From assembly GCF_020734105.1 (NCBI RefSeq), contig NZ_JAJAFR010000006.1, forward strand, positions 124,001 through 188,000: a DNA stretch of 64,000 bases. The letters run 5' to 3'. The notes below the pieces were generated by a model that ran no database searches, had not been told where the DNA came from, and saw only the letters and a program-made list of their open reading frames with translations. The translations under genes were made by a program, and so were the position numbers. The DNA is from Alkalihalobacillus deserti (GTDB lineage: Bacteria; Bacillota; Bacilli; Bacillales; Bacillaceae_D). This document shows positions 41,601 through 50,398 of the stretch, piece by piece; the first letter of the stretch is position 1; every line of letters begins with the position of its first letter.

Positions 41601-41680
41601 TGAAGCAATGGCGCCACATAGTGTAGCGCACATGCTAAAAAGGAAACCACTTCTGCAGGCTTAAAAATTGCATTAATCCG
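41601..41680 (+). repeat. dispersed intergenic repeat, partial copy E
   Basis: Contains GAAGCAATGGCGCCACA, then GCGCACATG, AAACCACTTCTGCAGGCTTA and GCATTAATCCG, in the same order as the core of the 53755-53930 copy but without the hairpin ends. It lies between the two coat genes. Confidence 0.5.
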
Positions 41681-41703
41681 AAGTTGTTTCAGGTTGAACA
41701 ATA

Positions 41704-42027
41704 TTATTGCATTGGAATGCTTTGTTGTTGTTCGGTTGTTTTTAAATGACTTAAGATTTTTTCGTAATGTCGTTGGTGCATTTGCCCCGTTTTTTCAAGC
41801 AAGGCTTTAATTTCTTGGTCTTGACATTGCTGAGCAAAGAAATGAGCTTTTTTCATTGCTATCATGTTCCAAGAAAGGATATCCGTTAAATAAAGCTGAT
41901 CCTTAGTCGTAATGACAGGAGGAGGTGTTTGGAAAGTCGCTTGTTGTCCTCCCATTTGTTGTTGGTTTTGCATCCCGGTTGGTTGCTGTTGTTGATTTTG
42001 CATGCCTTGGAATTGTTGTTGGTCCAT
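41704..42027 (-). CDS. CotF-like spore coat protein with Gln-rich N-terminus
   Basis: A 107-residue protein. Residues 1-35 are a Gln/Met-rich stretch with repeats of GMQNQQQ; the rest is a helical CotF-like domain (TTKDQLYLTDILSWNMIAMK, ending LEKTGQMHQRHYEKILSHLK). The conserved TKDQLYLTDIL matches the equivalent NDRDYINDIL of the neighbouring coat protein, suggesting a duplicated pair. GGAGGGT precedes the ATG on the minus strand. A coat or spore-surface role is inferred from the family. Confidence 0.82.
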   Translation of the reverse strand: MDQQQFQGMQNQQQQPTGMQNQQQMGGQQATFQTPPPVITTKDQLYLTDILSWNMIAMKKAHFFAQQCQDQEIKALLEKTGQMHQRHYEKILSHLKTTEQQQSIPMQ

Positions 42028-42378
42028 TATATACCCTCCTTTGGATGTTGCAAGTAAGCAACGTATCCGTCATTCGGATACCTCATTAGTGTGAAATAGA
42101 TCAGTTGATTTTATCCGTTACATAAGAAGGAGTCATTTCCAAAAAATTCATAGGGATTGAAAAATGTCAGCTTAGAAAATCATCAAGATTATTTTCAGAA
42201 TTATCTCTTGTGCAAATGACTATTCTTCGTTATGATAACTTATAGAAAATGACATTTGAGATTGTCGTCTTTTTTTGGAGTGGAAATGAATGAGTGTTCA
42301 TTCGTTTTTAAATGATTCATACTGCAGAAAAGACATGAATAAATTAAACTAAGTTCGAACTGGAAAAGGGGGAGAAGT
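42028..42378. other. 350-bp region between coat genes and the fad operon
   Basis: No gene. It holds the coat-gene promoter area on the minus strand, the FadR operator at 42287-42304 and the AAAGGGGGAG ribosome binding site of fadN. I could not fix the fad promoter with confidence. Confidence 0.5.
42287..42304 (+). promoter_or_regulatory. FadR operator of the fatty acid degradation operon
   Basis: TGAATGAGTGTTCATTCG matches the Bacillus FadR (YsiA) operator TGAATGAMTANTCATTCA at nearly all positions, with TGAATGA/TCATTC arms. It lies 75 bases before fadN. Long-chain acyl-CoA would release FadR and induce the operon. Confidence 0.88.
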
Positions 42379-44739
42379 ATGACTCGTCACATACGTAAAG
42401 TCGCGGTAATCGGCTCAGGAGTTATGGGCTCAGGAATCGCCGCTCATTTAGCGAATGTTGGAATCCCGTCTTTATTACTTGATATTGTACCGAAAGATTT
42501 GAATAACGCAGAACAAGCAAAAGGTCTTACGCTGAATGATAAGGCTGTTCGCAATCGGTTAAGCACAACAGCTATTCAGAAGCTTGCTAAACAAAAACCA
42601 GCACCGCTTTCTTCAAAAACAAAAGCATCTTATATTCAACCAGGAAATCTAGAGGACGATTTGAAAAAACTCGAAGAAGTCGATTGGATTATTGAAGTCG
42701 TTGTTGAAAACGTAGCGATTAAAAAGCAACTTTTTGAAAAAATTGATGCGGTTCGTAAACCAGGTACAATTGTCAGTTCAAATACATCAGGAATTTCAAT
42801 TGAAGCTATGGCTGAAGGGCGTTCAGATGATTTTAAAGCGCACTTCCTTGGGACGCATTTTTTTAACCCACCAAGATACTTAAAGCTGTTAGAAGTTATC
42901 CCAACAAATCAAACGAATAAAGAGGTTTTATCATTTGTGAAAGCGTTTGCTGAGGGGACGCTCGGTAAAGGAGTTGTAGAAGGAAAAGACACACCAAACT
43001 TCATTGCGAACCGAATTGGAACATATGGACTTCTTGTAACAGTTAGAGAAATGTTAAAAGGCGGTTATTCAGTCGGCGAAGTGGATTCCGTTACAGGACC
43101 GCTAATTGGGCGTCCTAAAAGTGCCACATTCCGTACGTTGGATGTCGTTGGTCTCGATACATTCTTACACGTAGCGAAAAATGTCTATGATGTCGTGGAC
43201 AAAGCGGAGAAAGAAGTATTTGATCCAGCGCTATTTATGAAAGAGATGGCTGAGAAGGGTTGGCTCGGTGCTAAAAGTGGCCAAGGATTTTTCTTGAAGC
43301 AAGGAAAAGAAATCCTCGAATTAAATCCAGTAACACTTGAGTACGAAGAGCGTAAAAAATTAACAGCAGCTTCAGTTGAGCAAACGAAGCAAGCAAAGAA
43401 AGTAACAGACAAATTGAAAACGCTAGTGTATGCAGATGATCGTGCGGGCCAATTGATTTGGAGCATACTTAAACCAACTTTAATTTATTCAGCAGAAAAA
43501 GCATTTGAAATTGCTAACGATATTCATGCTGTTGACCAAGCGATGAAGTGGGGCTTTGGCTGGGAAATGGGTCCGTTTGAAACATGGGACGCAATCGGTG
43601 TTGCAAAATCTGTTGAACGTATGGAAGCAGAAGGAGAAACCGTTCCGAACTGGGTGAAAGACATGCTTGCTTCAGGACAAGAAAGCTTCTATAAAGAAAA
43701 TACCTTCTACCATGAAGGTAGATTTGCACCAAAGGTCATTAACAAAAAGATCGTTCACCTTACATCGTTAAAGCCTGAACATGTCGTGTTCAAAAATTCA
43801 GGAGCAAGCTTGATTGATGTCGGAAATGACGTTGCTCTACTGGAATTTCATTCTCCAAATAACTCAATCGGTGCCGATGTTTTACAAATGATCAATAAAT
43901 CGATTGCAGAAGTCGAGAAAAATTACAAAGGTCTTATCATTAACAATCAAGGTAAAAACTTCTGTGTCGGCGCCAATTTAATGCTGATTTTAATGGAAGC
44001 GCAAGATGATAACTTCTTTGAACTAGAAATGGTCGTTCGTCAATTCCAACAAACAATGGCAAATATCAGGTACTCAGAGAAGCCAGTAGTGGCAGCTCCA
44101 TTTGGGATGACACTTGGTGGTGGAACGGAGATTTGTCTACCGTCTGCTAGCATTCAGGCGTCACTTGAAACATACATGGGTTTAGTTGAAGTCGGAGTTG
44201 GGTTGATCCCTGGTGGTGGTGGTAACAAAGAATTGTACCTTCGTAACCTTGAGAAATCAGGAGGAACAGACCTACAAGCTGTTGCTAACAAAACGTTTGA
44301 GTCAATTGCAATGGCGAACGTATCAACGTCTGCCGAAGAAGCTAAAGAAAGCGGTTTTCTAAGTGAGCGAGATGGGATTGTCATCAATGGTGATTTGCTC
44401 ATTGATCGTGCAAAAAAAGAAGTTCTACACTTATCTGATACGGGCTACCGAGCTCCTGAGAGAAAGAAAATTCCGGTTGTTGGAGAAACCGGATACGGAA
44501 CGATGTTATTAGGTGCAAAAACAATGAAATTCGGTGGCATGATTTCTGACCATGACTTGAAAATTGCTGAGAAGCTAGCCTTCGTTTTAGCTGGTGGTCG
44601 TGTACCAAAGGGAACATTAGTTGACGAGCAGTATTTACTCGACCTAGAGCGTGAGGCATTTTTAAGCCTACTTGCTGAACCAAAGTCACAACAACGGATG
44701 CAATATATGTTATCAAAAGGAAAACCACTTCGTAACTAA
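42379..44739 (+). CDS. fadN: 3-hydroxyacyl-CoA dehydrogenase / enoyl-CoA hydratase FadN
   Basis: Bifunctional beta-oxidation enzyme of 786 residues. The NAD-binding N-domain starts VAVIGSGVMGSGIAAHLANV, with the catalytic His region FLGTHFFNPPRYLKLLEV and the dehydrogenase C-domain GYSVGEVDSVTGPLIGRPKS. The C-terminal third is a crotonase-type hydratase (NNQGKNFCVGANLMLILMEA, FGMTLGGGTEICLPSASIQA, EVGVGLIPGGGGNKELYLRN). The order dehydrogenase-hydratase is that of B. subtilis FadN. It is first in fadN-fadA-fadE and follows the FadR operator. Confidence 0.97.
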   Translation: MTRHIRKVAVIGSGVMGSGIAAHLANVGIPSLLLDIVPKDLNNAEQAKGLTLNDKAVRNRLSTTAIQKLAKQKPAPLSSKTKASYIQPGNLEDDLKKLEEVDWIIEVVVENVAIKKQLFEKIDAVRKPGTIVSSNTSGISIEAMAEGRSDDFKAHFLGTHFFNPPRYLKLLEVIPTNQTNKEVLSFVKAFAEGTLGKGVVEGKDTPNFIANRIGTYGLLVTVREMLKGGYSVGEVDSVTGPLIGRPKSATFRTLDVVGLDTFLHVAKNVYDVVDKAEKEVFDPALFMKEMAEKGWLGAKSGQGFFLKQGKEILELNPVTLEYEERKKLTAASVEQTKQAKKVTDKLKTLVYADDRAGQLIWSILKPTLIYSAEKAFEIANDIHAVDQAMKWGFGWEMGPFETWDAIGVAKSVERMEAEGETVPNWVKDMLASGQESFYKENTFYHEGRFAPKVINKKIVHLTSLKPEHVVFKNSGASLIDVGNDVALLEFHSPNNSIGADVLQMINKSIAEVEKNYKGLIINNQGKNFCVGANLMLILMEAQDDNFFELEMVVRQFQQTMANIRYSEKPVVAAPFGMTLGGGTEICLPSASIQASLETYMGLVEVGVGLIPGGGGNKELYLRNLEKSGGTDLQAVANKTFESIAMANVSTSAEEAKESGFLSERDGIVINGDLLIDRAKKEVLHLSDTGYRAPERKKIPVVGETGYGTMLLGAKTMKFGGMISDHDLKIAEKLAFVLAGGRVPKGTLVDEQYLLDLEREAFLSLLAEPKSQQRMQYMLSKGKPLRN

Positions 44740-44763
44740 TCGATGGAATAGGAGGGAAACGAA

Positions 44764-45942
44764 ATGAGAGAAGCCGTTATAGTCGCTGGTGCTAGAACAC
44801 CAGTCGGAAAAGCAAAACGCGGGACGTTAGCTAACGTGCGTCCGGACGATTTAGGTGCGTTAACCATTCGTGAAACATTAAAGCGTGCCGGTGATTTTGA
44901 TGCTAGATATATAGAAGATGTCATTATGGGTTGTTCGATGCCTGAGGCGGAACAAGGCATGAACATGGCTCGTAACATCTCTGCTTTAGCAGGATTGCCA
45001 AATACAGTTCCAGCTATAACGATAAATCGATATTGCTCTTCTGGATTGCAAAGTATTGCATACGGTGCCGAGCGAATTATGCTTGGTCACTCAAAAGCGA
45101 TTATTGCTGGTGGAGCTGAGTCAATGAGCATGATTCCAATGGGAGGTCATGTCATTGCACCGAATCCAAAGCTTGTTGAAGAACAACCAGAATATTATAT
45201 GGGAATGGGTTATACAGCTGAGGAAGTAGCAAATCGTTTTGAAGTGAGCCGCGCGGATCAGGATGCGTTTGCAGTAGAGAGTCATAAACGTGCAGCGGTA
45301 GCAATTCAAGCCGGACGTTTTAAAGACGAAATTGTACCAGTCGACGTCATGTTACGTTCGGTTGGTGCCGATCACAAGCTGAAAGAAAAACAAGTGCGGT
45401 TTGAAATGGATGAAGGTGTGCGAACAGATACAACGGCTGAAGGACTTGCAAAACTTCGACCAGCCTTCCACCCAAAAGGAAGTGTTACAGCAGGGAATTC
45501 CTCACAAATGAGTGACGGTGCAGCATCAGTCCTCCTGATGGACCGTGAAGAGGCACTTGCTAATGGCTTAACACCGCAGTTGAAGTTCCGCGGATTTGCA
45601 GTAGCTGGAGTTGCTCCAGAAATAATGGGAATTGGACCAGTTGAAGCGATTCCAAAAGCTCTTCAACTTGCGGGACTCCAACTATCTGATATTGGTTTAT
45701 TCGAACTAAATGAAGCGTTTGCTTCTCAATCACTTCAAGTCATCCGCCACCTTGGCCTTGATCAGGATCGTGTCAATGTAAACGGTGGTGCGATTGCTTT
45801 AGGGCACCCACTAGGCTGCTCAGGAACGAAATTAACACTTACGCTTTTACATGAAATGAAACGCCGCAACGAACAATTCGGTATTGTCACTATGTGTATC
45901 GGCGGCGGAATGGGCGCAGCTGGCGTTTTTGAACTGATCTAA
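44764..45942 (+). CDS. fadA: acetyl-CoA C-acyltransferase (3-ketoacyl-CoA thiolase)
   Basis: Thiolase of 392 residues that cleaves 3-ketoacyl-CoA in the last step of each beta-oxidation round. Nucleophile Cys in [20 protein letters not shown], active-site His in [19 protein letters not shown] and second Cys in [17 protein letters not shown] are all present, as are [16 protein letters not shown] and [10 protein letters not shown]. It begins 24 bases after fadN behind TAGGAGGG. Confidence 0.97.
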   Translation: MREAVIVAGARTPVGKAKRGTLANVRPDDLGALTIRETLKRAGDFDARYIEDVIMGCSMPEAEQGMNMARNISALAGLPNTVPAITINRYCSSGLQSIAYGAERIMLGHSKAIIAGGAESMSMIPMGGHVIAPNPKLVEEQPEYYMGMGYTAEEVANRFEVSRADQDAFAVESHKRAAVAIQAGRFKDEIVPVDVMLRSVGADHKLKEKQVRFEMDEGVRTDTTAEGLAKLRPAFHPKGSVTAGNSSQMSDGAASVLLMDREEALANGLTPQLKFRGFAVAGVAPEIMGIGPVEAIPKALQLAGLQLSDIGLFELNEAFASQSLQVIRHLGLDQDRVNVNGGAIALGHPLGCSGTKLTLTLLHEMKRRNEQFGIVTMCIGGGMGAAGVFELI

Positions 45943-45993
45943 GACTATTGCCATTAAAAAAATAAAGACATCACAAATAAGGAGGAACGGAAA

Positions 45994-47778
45994 ATGAGTC
46001 AAACAGAAAACAAGGTATTAAAAGGCGGTAGTTTCTTAGTTGAAGACATTACGGCTAATCAAATATTCACACCAGAAGATTTCACAGATGAGCAAGTGAT
46101 GATTGGTCGTACGACGGAAGAGTTCGCCATCAATGAGGTTGAGCCTGTTCTTGAAGAGATTGAACAGCATAAATTTGAACATACCGTAAGATTGTTAAAA
46201 GAAGCGGGGGAACTAGGACTTCTTGGCGCAGATGTTCCTGAAGAATACGGCGGTCTTGGCCTTGATAAAATCAGTTCGTCCCTCATCTCTGAAAAATTTG
46301 TTCGTGGTGGTGCATTTGGTTTAAGTCACGGCGCGCACGTAGGAATTGGTTCATTGCCGATCGTATTCTTTGGTAATCATGAGCAAAAGTCAAAATATCT
46401 TCCTGACCTTGCGAGCGGTGCCAAGCTTGCTGCGTATGCTTTAACAGAGCCTAGCTCAGGGTCAGATGCCTTAGGTGCAAAAACGACCGCAGTTCTAAAT
46501 GAAGCAGGTACTCATTATGTATTAAATGGGGAGAAGCAATGGATTACGAACTCAGCGTTTGCGGATGTATTTGTAGTCTACGCAAAAATCGATGGCGATA
46601 AATTTACAGCTTTTATTGTGGAAAAAGAATTCGAGGGTGTTACAACGGGTCCAGAAGAAAAGAAAATGGGAATCAAAGGTTCATCGACTCGAACATTAAT
46701 TTTAGAAGATGCGCTTGTACCAATTGATAATGTACTTGGTGAAATTGGTAAAGGTCACTTAATTGCTTTTAATATTTTAAATGTCGGCCGTTACAAGCTT
46801 GGTGTAGGTTGTGTAGGAAGTGCGAAGCGTGCGCTTGAGCTTGCGGCAACGTATGCAACAGAACGCAAGCAATTTAAAACGCCAATTGGCCAGTTTACGC
46901 TTATCCAAGAAAAGCTTGCGAACATGGCGACACAAACGTATGCAGCTGAGAGTTCAGTCTATCGCACAGGTGGTCTTTTTGAAGAACGTCTTGGGGGATT
47001 GTCAGATGAAGAGCAAAAAGATGGTCGTGCCGTTGCAAACGCAATTGCTGAATATGCGATTGAGTGTTCATTAAACAAAGTATTCGGTTCTGAGACACTT
47101 GACTATGTAGTGGATGAAGCCGTTCAAATCCATGGTGGTTATGGTTTTATGGCAGAATACGAAGTAGAGCGCATGTACCGTGATTCACGAATTAATCGTA
47201 TTTTCGAAGGAACAAACGAAATCAACCGTCTTTTAGTTCCTGGTACGATCATGCGTAAAGCAATGAAAGGTGAACTTCCGCTTTTACAAAAAGCGATGGC
47301 TTTACAAGAAGAAATTATGATGATGATGCCTCAAGAAGTTAGTGATGAGCCACTTGAGCAAGAAAAGTATTTACTAGGCATGGCGAAGAAAATTTTCTTA
47401 ATGGTGGCTGGTAATGGAGCGCAAAAATACGGTGAAAAGCTTCAACACGAGCAAGAGCAGCTTTCAAATGTTGCAGACATTGTAAGCGAGATTTACTCTA
47501 TGGAATCTGTGATCCTTCGTACTGAAAAAGCAATCAACAAATCGGGTGCAGATCAAGCCGCGCAAAAGCTTCTGATGACAGAAGTATTCTGCCAAGAAGC
47601 ATTCAACCGCATTGAAGCACACGCGAAAGAATCACTTGTAGCAATGGAAGAAGGCGATAAGCTTCGTACAATGCTAGGCATTCTTCGTAAACTAACACGC
47701 CACACACCAATCAATGTCGTTACGAAAAAACGAGAAATTGCCGCAGCGATCTTAAAAGCAAAACGTTTTGTCGTTTAA
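45994..47778 (+). CDS. fadE: acyl-CoA dehydrogenase FadE
   Basis: FAD-dependent enzyme of 594 residues that introduces the first double bond. Shown by LGADVPEEYGGLGLDKISSS, AYALTEPSSGSDALGAKTTA, GEKQWITNSAFADVFVVYA, the FAD/dimer region YATERKQFKTPIGQFTLIQE, the catalytic Glu segment IHGGYGFMAEYEVERMYRDS and RINRIFEGTNEINRLLVPG. It carries the extra C-terminal helical domain of about 190 residues that is typical of Bacillus FadE. Ribosome binding site AAGGAGG. It is the last gene of the FadR-controlled operon. Confidence 0.97.
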   Translation: MSQTENKVLKGGSFLVEDITANQIFTPEDFTDEQVMIGRTTEEFAINEVEPVLEEIEQHKFEHTVRLLKEAGELGLLGADVPEEYGGLGLDKISSSLISEKFVRGGAFGLSHGAHVGIGSLPIVFFGNHEQKSKYLPDLASGAKLAAYALTEPSSGSDALGAKTTAVLNEAGTHYVLNGEKQWITNSAFADVFVVYAKIDGDKFTAFIVEKEFEGVTTGPEEKKMGIKGSSTRTLILEDALVPIDNVLGEIGKGHLIAFNILNVGRYKLGVGCVGSAKRALELAATYATERKQFKTPIGQFTLIQEKLANMATQTYAAESSVYRTGGLFEERLGGLSDEEQKDGRAVANAIAEYAIECSLNKVFGSETLDYVVDEAVQIHGGYGFMAEYEVERMYRDSRINRIFEGTNEINRLLVPGTIMRKAMKGELPLLQKAMALQEEIMMMMPQEVSDEPLEQEKYLLGMAKKIFLMVAGNGAQKYGEKLQHEQEQLSNVADIVSEIYSMESVILRTEKAINKSGADQAAQKLLMTEVFCQEAFNRIEAHAKESLVAMEEGDKLRTMLGILRKLTRHTPINVVTKKREIAAAILKAKRFVV

Positions 47779-47864
47779 TTAATGTTTACGCTTTTGGGGA
47801 AGTTCATTCCTTCCTCACAATATTATAAAATACTCCTTTCTTATGGAGCATTCTCCTCTCTAGT

Positions 47865-47895
47865 ACAAAGAAGTCCCAAATGGGACTTCTTTTGT
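47865..47895 (+). terminator. terminator of the fad operon
   Basis: ACAAAGAAGTCCC and GGGACTTCTTTTGT pair almost perfectly around AAAT; a bidirectional shape. Confidence 0.85.
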
Positions 47896-48027
47896 CGTCA
47901 TGTTCCTTGGTGATCGGTTCTTGGGGAATTGCACCGCAATGGCGATATATTAAATTTAACCAGGAATCTCTAGATAACAACGGAAAACCTGAGAAATAAC
48001 AGCGATATTTTTTGGAGGAAAACCAAT

Positions 48028-48201
48028 TTGCCTTTTATCAGCGCAGCTACATTAACAACGAGTTTTCTCACCATATCAGTGAAAAAAGTAGAAGGAAGTA
48101 CAATTTTTTCACTCAACCTTCTACCGATCCAACTGGTTTGTATGATTCTTCCTTACCCGACGCAACCTATCTTAGTATCAAGAATAACTGGAGGGATTTA
48201 A
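48028..48201 (+). CDS. possible 57-residue hydrophobic peptide
   Basis: TTG start nine bases after GGAGG (48014-48018); the frame reads MPFISAATLTTSFLTISVKK, then a hydrophobic LLPIQLVCMILPYPTQPILV, and stops in the ribosome binding site region of the next small gene. The good Shine-Dalgarno site and close spacing argue for translation, perhaps as a leader peptide; I recognise no family and it may be chance. The region 47896-48201 contains no other gene. Confidence 0.3.
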   Translation: MPFISAATLTTSFLTISVKKVEGSTIFSLNLLPIQLVCMILPYPTQPILVSRITGGI

Positions 48202-48366
48202 ATGAAAAAAAACGAAGAAATCCGTTATACGGAGCCTTTAACAGGAGTAGAAGAATTTGCTCAAGATATAAGTGTTGGTTCGGTCCATGATGCTCTGCAA
48301 AAAACGTGGGAAACGAAAACAGAGAATCATGAGCAAAAAAATTGTGAACAAGCTAGAGATAAGTAA
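48202..48366 (+). CDS. small acidic protein, 54 residues
   Basis: A strong GGAGGG at 48190-48195 precedes ATG 48202 by six bases. The frame starts MKKNEEIRYTEPLTGVEEFA, continues QDISVGSVHDALQKTWETKT and ends at TAA 48364-48366. It is hydrophilic and mixed-charge with one Cys and no signal or membrane segment. It lies between fadE and yusI and may be co-transcribed with yusI, 36 bases downstream. I do not recognise a family. Confidence 0.6.
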   Translation: MKKNEEIRYTEPLTGVEEFAQDISVGSVHDALQKTWETKTENHEQKNCEQARDK

Positions 48367-48402
48367 TAATAACGTTGAAGAAGGAAGAGAGGAGGAATGA
48401 AA

Positions 48403-48762
48403 ATGGCAGTAGTTTTTTATCAATATCCGAAATGTGGGACATGCAGAAAAGCAAGTAAGTGGTTTGCGGAAAAAAACATCGAAGTTAACGATATACATAT
48501 TGTTGAAAATCCTCCAGCAAAGGATGAGCTACGCAGCATTTATCAAAAGAGTGGCTTAGAATTGAAAAAATTTTTTAATACGAGTGGTCAGAAATACCGG
48601 GAGCTTGGTTTAAAAGACAAAATAAAGGATATGTCAGAGGAAGAGGCGTTAGATCTACTTGCATCGGATGGCATGTTGATCAAACGTCCACTAACAATAG
48701 ATGGCACTCAAGTGACTGTTGGATTTAAAGAAGAACAATTTGAGAAAACATGGGGCAAGTAG
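48403..48762 (+). CDS. yusI: ArsC/Spx-family protein YusI
   Basis: A thioredoxin-fold protein of 119 residues of the arsenate reductase-like/Spx group: FYQYPKCGTCRKASKWFAEK (CxxC near the N-terminus), IYQKSGLELKKFFNTSGQKY, LLASDGMLIKRPLTIDG and a C-terminal VGFKEEQFEKTWGK. The position between fadE and gcvH is that of yusI in B. subtilis. Its reductase activity is not established. ATG 48403 fits GAGGAGGA at the proper distance; ATG 48397 is inside that site. Confidence 0.92.
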   Translation: MAVVFYQYPKCGTCRKASKWFAEKNIEVNDIHIVENPPAKDELRSIYQKSGLELKKFFNTSGQKYRELGLKDKIKDMSEEEALDLLASDGMLIKRPLTIDGTQVTVGFKEEQFEKTWGK

Positions 48763-48791
48763 TTTTGTTTTAATGGTAAAACAGGTATAAT
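48763..48791 (+). promoter_or_regulatory. predicted gcvH promoter
   Basis: TTTGTT and TATAAT with a 17-base spacer, 40 bases before the gcvH start. The -10 is perfect; the -35 is moderate. Confidence 0.45.
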
Positions 48792-48830
48792 GTAGAAATA
48801 AATTGTATTATTTTGAGTGGAGGGATTTGG

Positions 48831-49217
48831 ATGAGTAATTTACCAAAGGAATTAAAGTATTCAGAAGAGCATGAATGGGTTAAAGTTGAAGGTGAAACGG
48901 TTCGTATCGGAATTACAGATTTCGCTCAGTCGGAACTTGGAGACATCGTATTCGTTGAACTTCCAGAAGTGGGAGATGAAATTGAAGCGGACGAGCCATT
49001 TGGAAGTGTTGAGTCAGTAAAGACGGTATCAGAATTGTATGCACCAATTAGTGGGAAAGTTGTGTCTGTTAATGAAGAGCTTGATGATTCACCAGAATTC
49101 GTCAACGAGTCACCATACGAAAAAGCTTGGATGATCGTTATAGAGCCAAGTGATTCAAGTGAAGTAGACAAGCTTATGTCTGCAGAGCAATATCAAGAAA
49201 TGATCAATGAAGACTAA
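48831..49217 (+). CDS. gcvH: glycine cleavage system protein H
   Basis: Lipoyl carrier of 128 residues. In Bacillus GcvH is also the required relay for lipoyl transfer to other 2-oxoacid dehydrogenases. The lipoylated Lys is residue 64 in [40 protein letters not shown] and [20 protein letters not shown] are conserved. GTGGAGGG at 48817-48824 sets the start at 48831, not at the in-frame upstream codon 48813. It is followed by a clean terminator. Confidence 0.97.
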   Translation: MSNLPKELKYSEEHEWVKVEGETVRIGITDFAQSELGDIVFVELPEVGDEIEADEPFGSVESVKTVSELYAPISGKVVSVNEELDDSPEFVNESPYEKAWMIVIEPSDSSEVDKLMSAEQYQEMINED

Positions 49218-49226
49218 GCATTAAGT

Positions 49227-49255
49227 GAGGAAAGGCAAAAGCCTTTCCTCTTTTT
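49227..49255 (+). terminator. gcvH terminator
   Basis: GAGGAAAGGC and GCCTTTCCTC form a perfect 10-bp stem with an AAAA loop, then five T. Confidence 0.92.
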
Positions 49256-49329
49256 CATGTATTACCCATGGCTGCTGTCATTTTTGGTGGACACAATAAG
49301 AGTAGCTTCTGTTTAAGGAGGTTAGTGCC

Positions 49330-49566
49330 GTGGATCTTGTAAAAGTTGATGTAACAAGTAAAGTAAAAGGGAAATATGAGAATGGCCATATGAATTTATA
49401 TATGGATAAGGCTCAAATAGGAAAAGTCATCGAAACGAATCAAGGGCTCGCGCATGAAATGGCTGAAGGCTTTGAATTTGAGAACGATAAAATTTTCCGC
49501 TATGAGCAAGAGAATCCAAATGAAGTGAAATCGTATGTAGAAGGTTGTGACGAGGGCTGGTGTTAA
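49330..49566 (+). CDS. yusG: YusG-like protein (DUF2553)
   Basis: A 78-residue cytosolic protein, VKVDVTSKVKGKYENGHMNL, then YMDKAQIGKVIET and a Cys-containing end VEGCDEGWC. It corresponds in position and pattern to B. subtilis YusG, downstream of gcvH. Function unknown. GTG start with AAGGAGG at 49316-49322. Confidence 0.85.
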   Translation: MDLVKVDVTSKVKGKYENGHMNLYMDKAQIGKVIETNQGLAHEMAEGFEFENDKIFRYEQENPNEVKSYVEGCDEGWC

Positions 49567-49644
49567 AAATGGTATGGCTCGCATTAAATTGAACTCGAAG
49601 TGAGTTGATTTTATGGAAGCTACTTAAGAAGATAAAAACCAGAA

Positions 49645-49746
49645 CCCACTAAAAAAGTCCCTTTTAGCAGATTCAGAAAGCAGCAATGGCTCCACACGTT
49701 AAAGGCCACTGAAAAAGGTAGAAATCGTACCTTTTTCAGTGGCCTC
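49645..49746 (+). repeat. dispersed intergenic repeat, deleted copy C
   Basis: AAAAGTCCCTTTTAGCAGATTC, AGCAGCAATGGCTCCACACG and the hairpin AGGCCACTGAAAAAGGT/ACCTTTTTCAGTGGCCT (49703-49745). It equals the copy at 53755-53930 with the middle about 70 bp missing, so C is an internal deletion derivative. The hairpin can act as a terminator in both directions. Confidence 0.85.
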
Positions 49747-50021
49747 AATTTTATGTCCCTCTTTCTTTGTAAGATGACGTGGTAGAGCGAATGATCTTAA
49801 GAGGTTTTAATTTTTAAAAGAACAGATAGCAAAGCTCTTAACCATTATTTAATATTTTAAAATATTAAATAATGGTGAGGTCATTTTTTTCTTTTTTCAG
49901 TGATCGTTCTTAAAAAATGCTATGTTAATGGGTGTTACAGGGACAAAATTAACGTTTTAAATAAGTGACTATTCTAAAGAATACGAATATGAATAATGCC
50001 GTAATGCTATAGCTTTATCAG
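49747..50021. other. spacer before the methionine leader
   Basis: No gene. It contains the 36-bp palindrome at 49841-49876 followed by a T-rich tract at 49882-49896. Confidence 0.6.
49841..49876. repeat. perfect 36-bp palindrome
   Basis: ACCATTATTTAATATTTT is followed immediately by its exact reverse complement with no loop. Apart from four G/C at the ends it is all A and T. A T-rich tract follows on the plus strand. It could be a terminator, a protein-binding site or a scar; nothing in the sequence decides. Confidence 0.85.
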
Positions 50022-50051
50022 TTGACAACTATTTTTCTTGCATGCTATTAT
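50022..50051 (+). promoter_or_regulatory. promoter of the SAM-riboswitch-metNPQ unit
   Basis: TTGACA and TATTAT with an 18-base spacer and an extended TGC before the -10. The aptamer begins about 20 bases later. Confidence 0.8.
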
Positions 50052-50074
50052 TCACTCATTGTTAAAGATATAGA

Positions 50075-50240
50075 CTCTTATCCAGAGTGGCGGAGGGACT
50101 GGCCCGAAGATGCCCGGCAACCGTTAGATGAATTGCTTATCTAAGAAGGTGCTAAATCCTGCAAAGCGATTTGCTTTGATAGATGAGAGAAAGGCATTGT
50201 TATTACCCTTTCTGTTCACCATGTTCAGAAAGGTTTTTCT
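50075..50240 (+). promoter_or_regulatory. SAM-I (S-box) riboswitch with terminator
   Basis: Aptamer 50075-50189: P1 CTCTTATC/GATGAGAG encloses AGAGTGGCGGAGGGACTGGC, CCGGCAACC, and AAGGTGCTAAATCCTGCA, the conserved S-box segments. The expression platform is the terminator ACCCTTTCTG/CAGAAAGG (50205-50233) followed by five T. Bound S-adenosylmethionine should stabilise P1, allow the terminator and switch off the metNPQ importer. The 158 bases from here to metN show nothing further. Confidence 0.95.
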
Positions 50241-50398
50241 GTATGGAAGCTAAATGAACGTAATTATTATTGAATTAAAGCTTAGTTTTTAGTGGGGAAA
50301 GTTAGAATGAAGAGTTTAAACATATGAATCTAGCATAAAAAGAGAGTTGGACATTCATAGACTTCTTCAAACTACCTTAAGAAAGAAGGGATACGACT

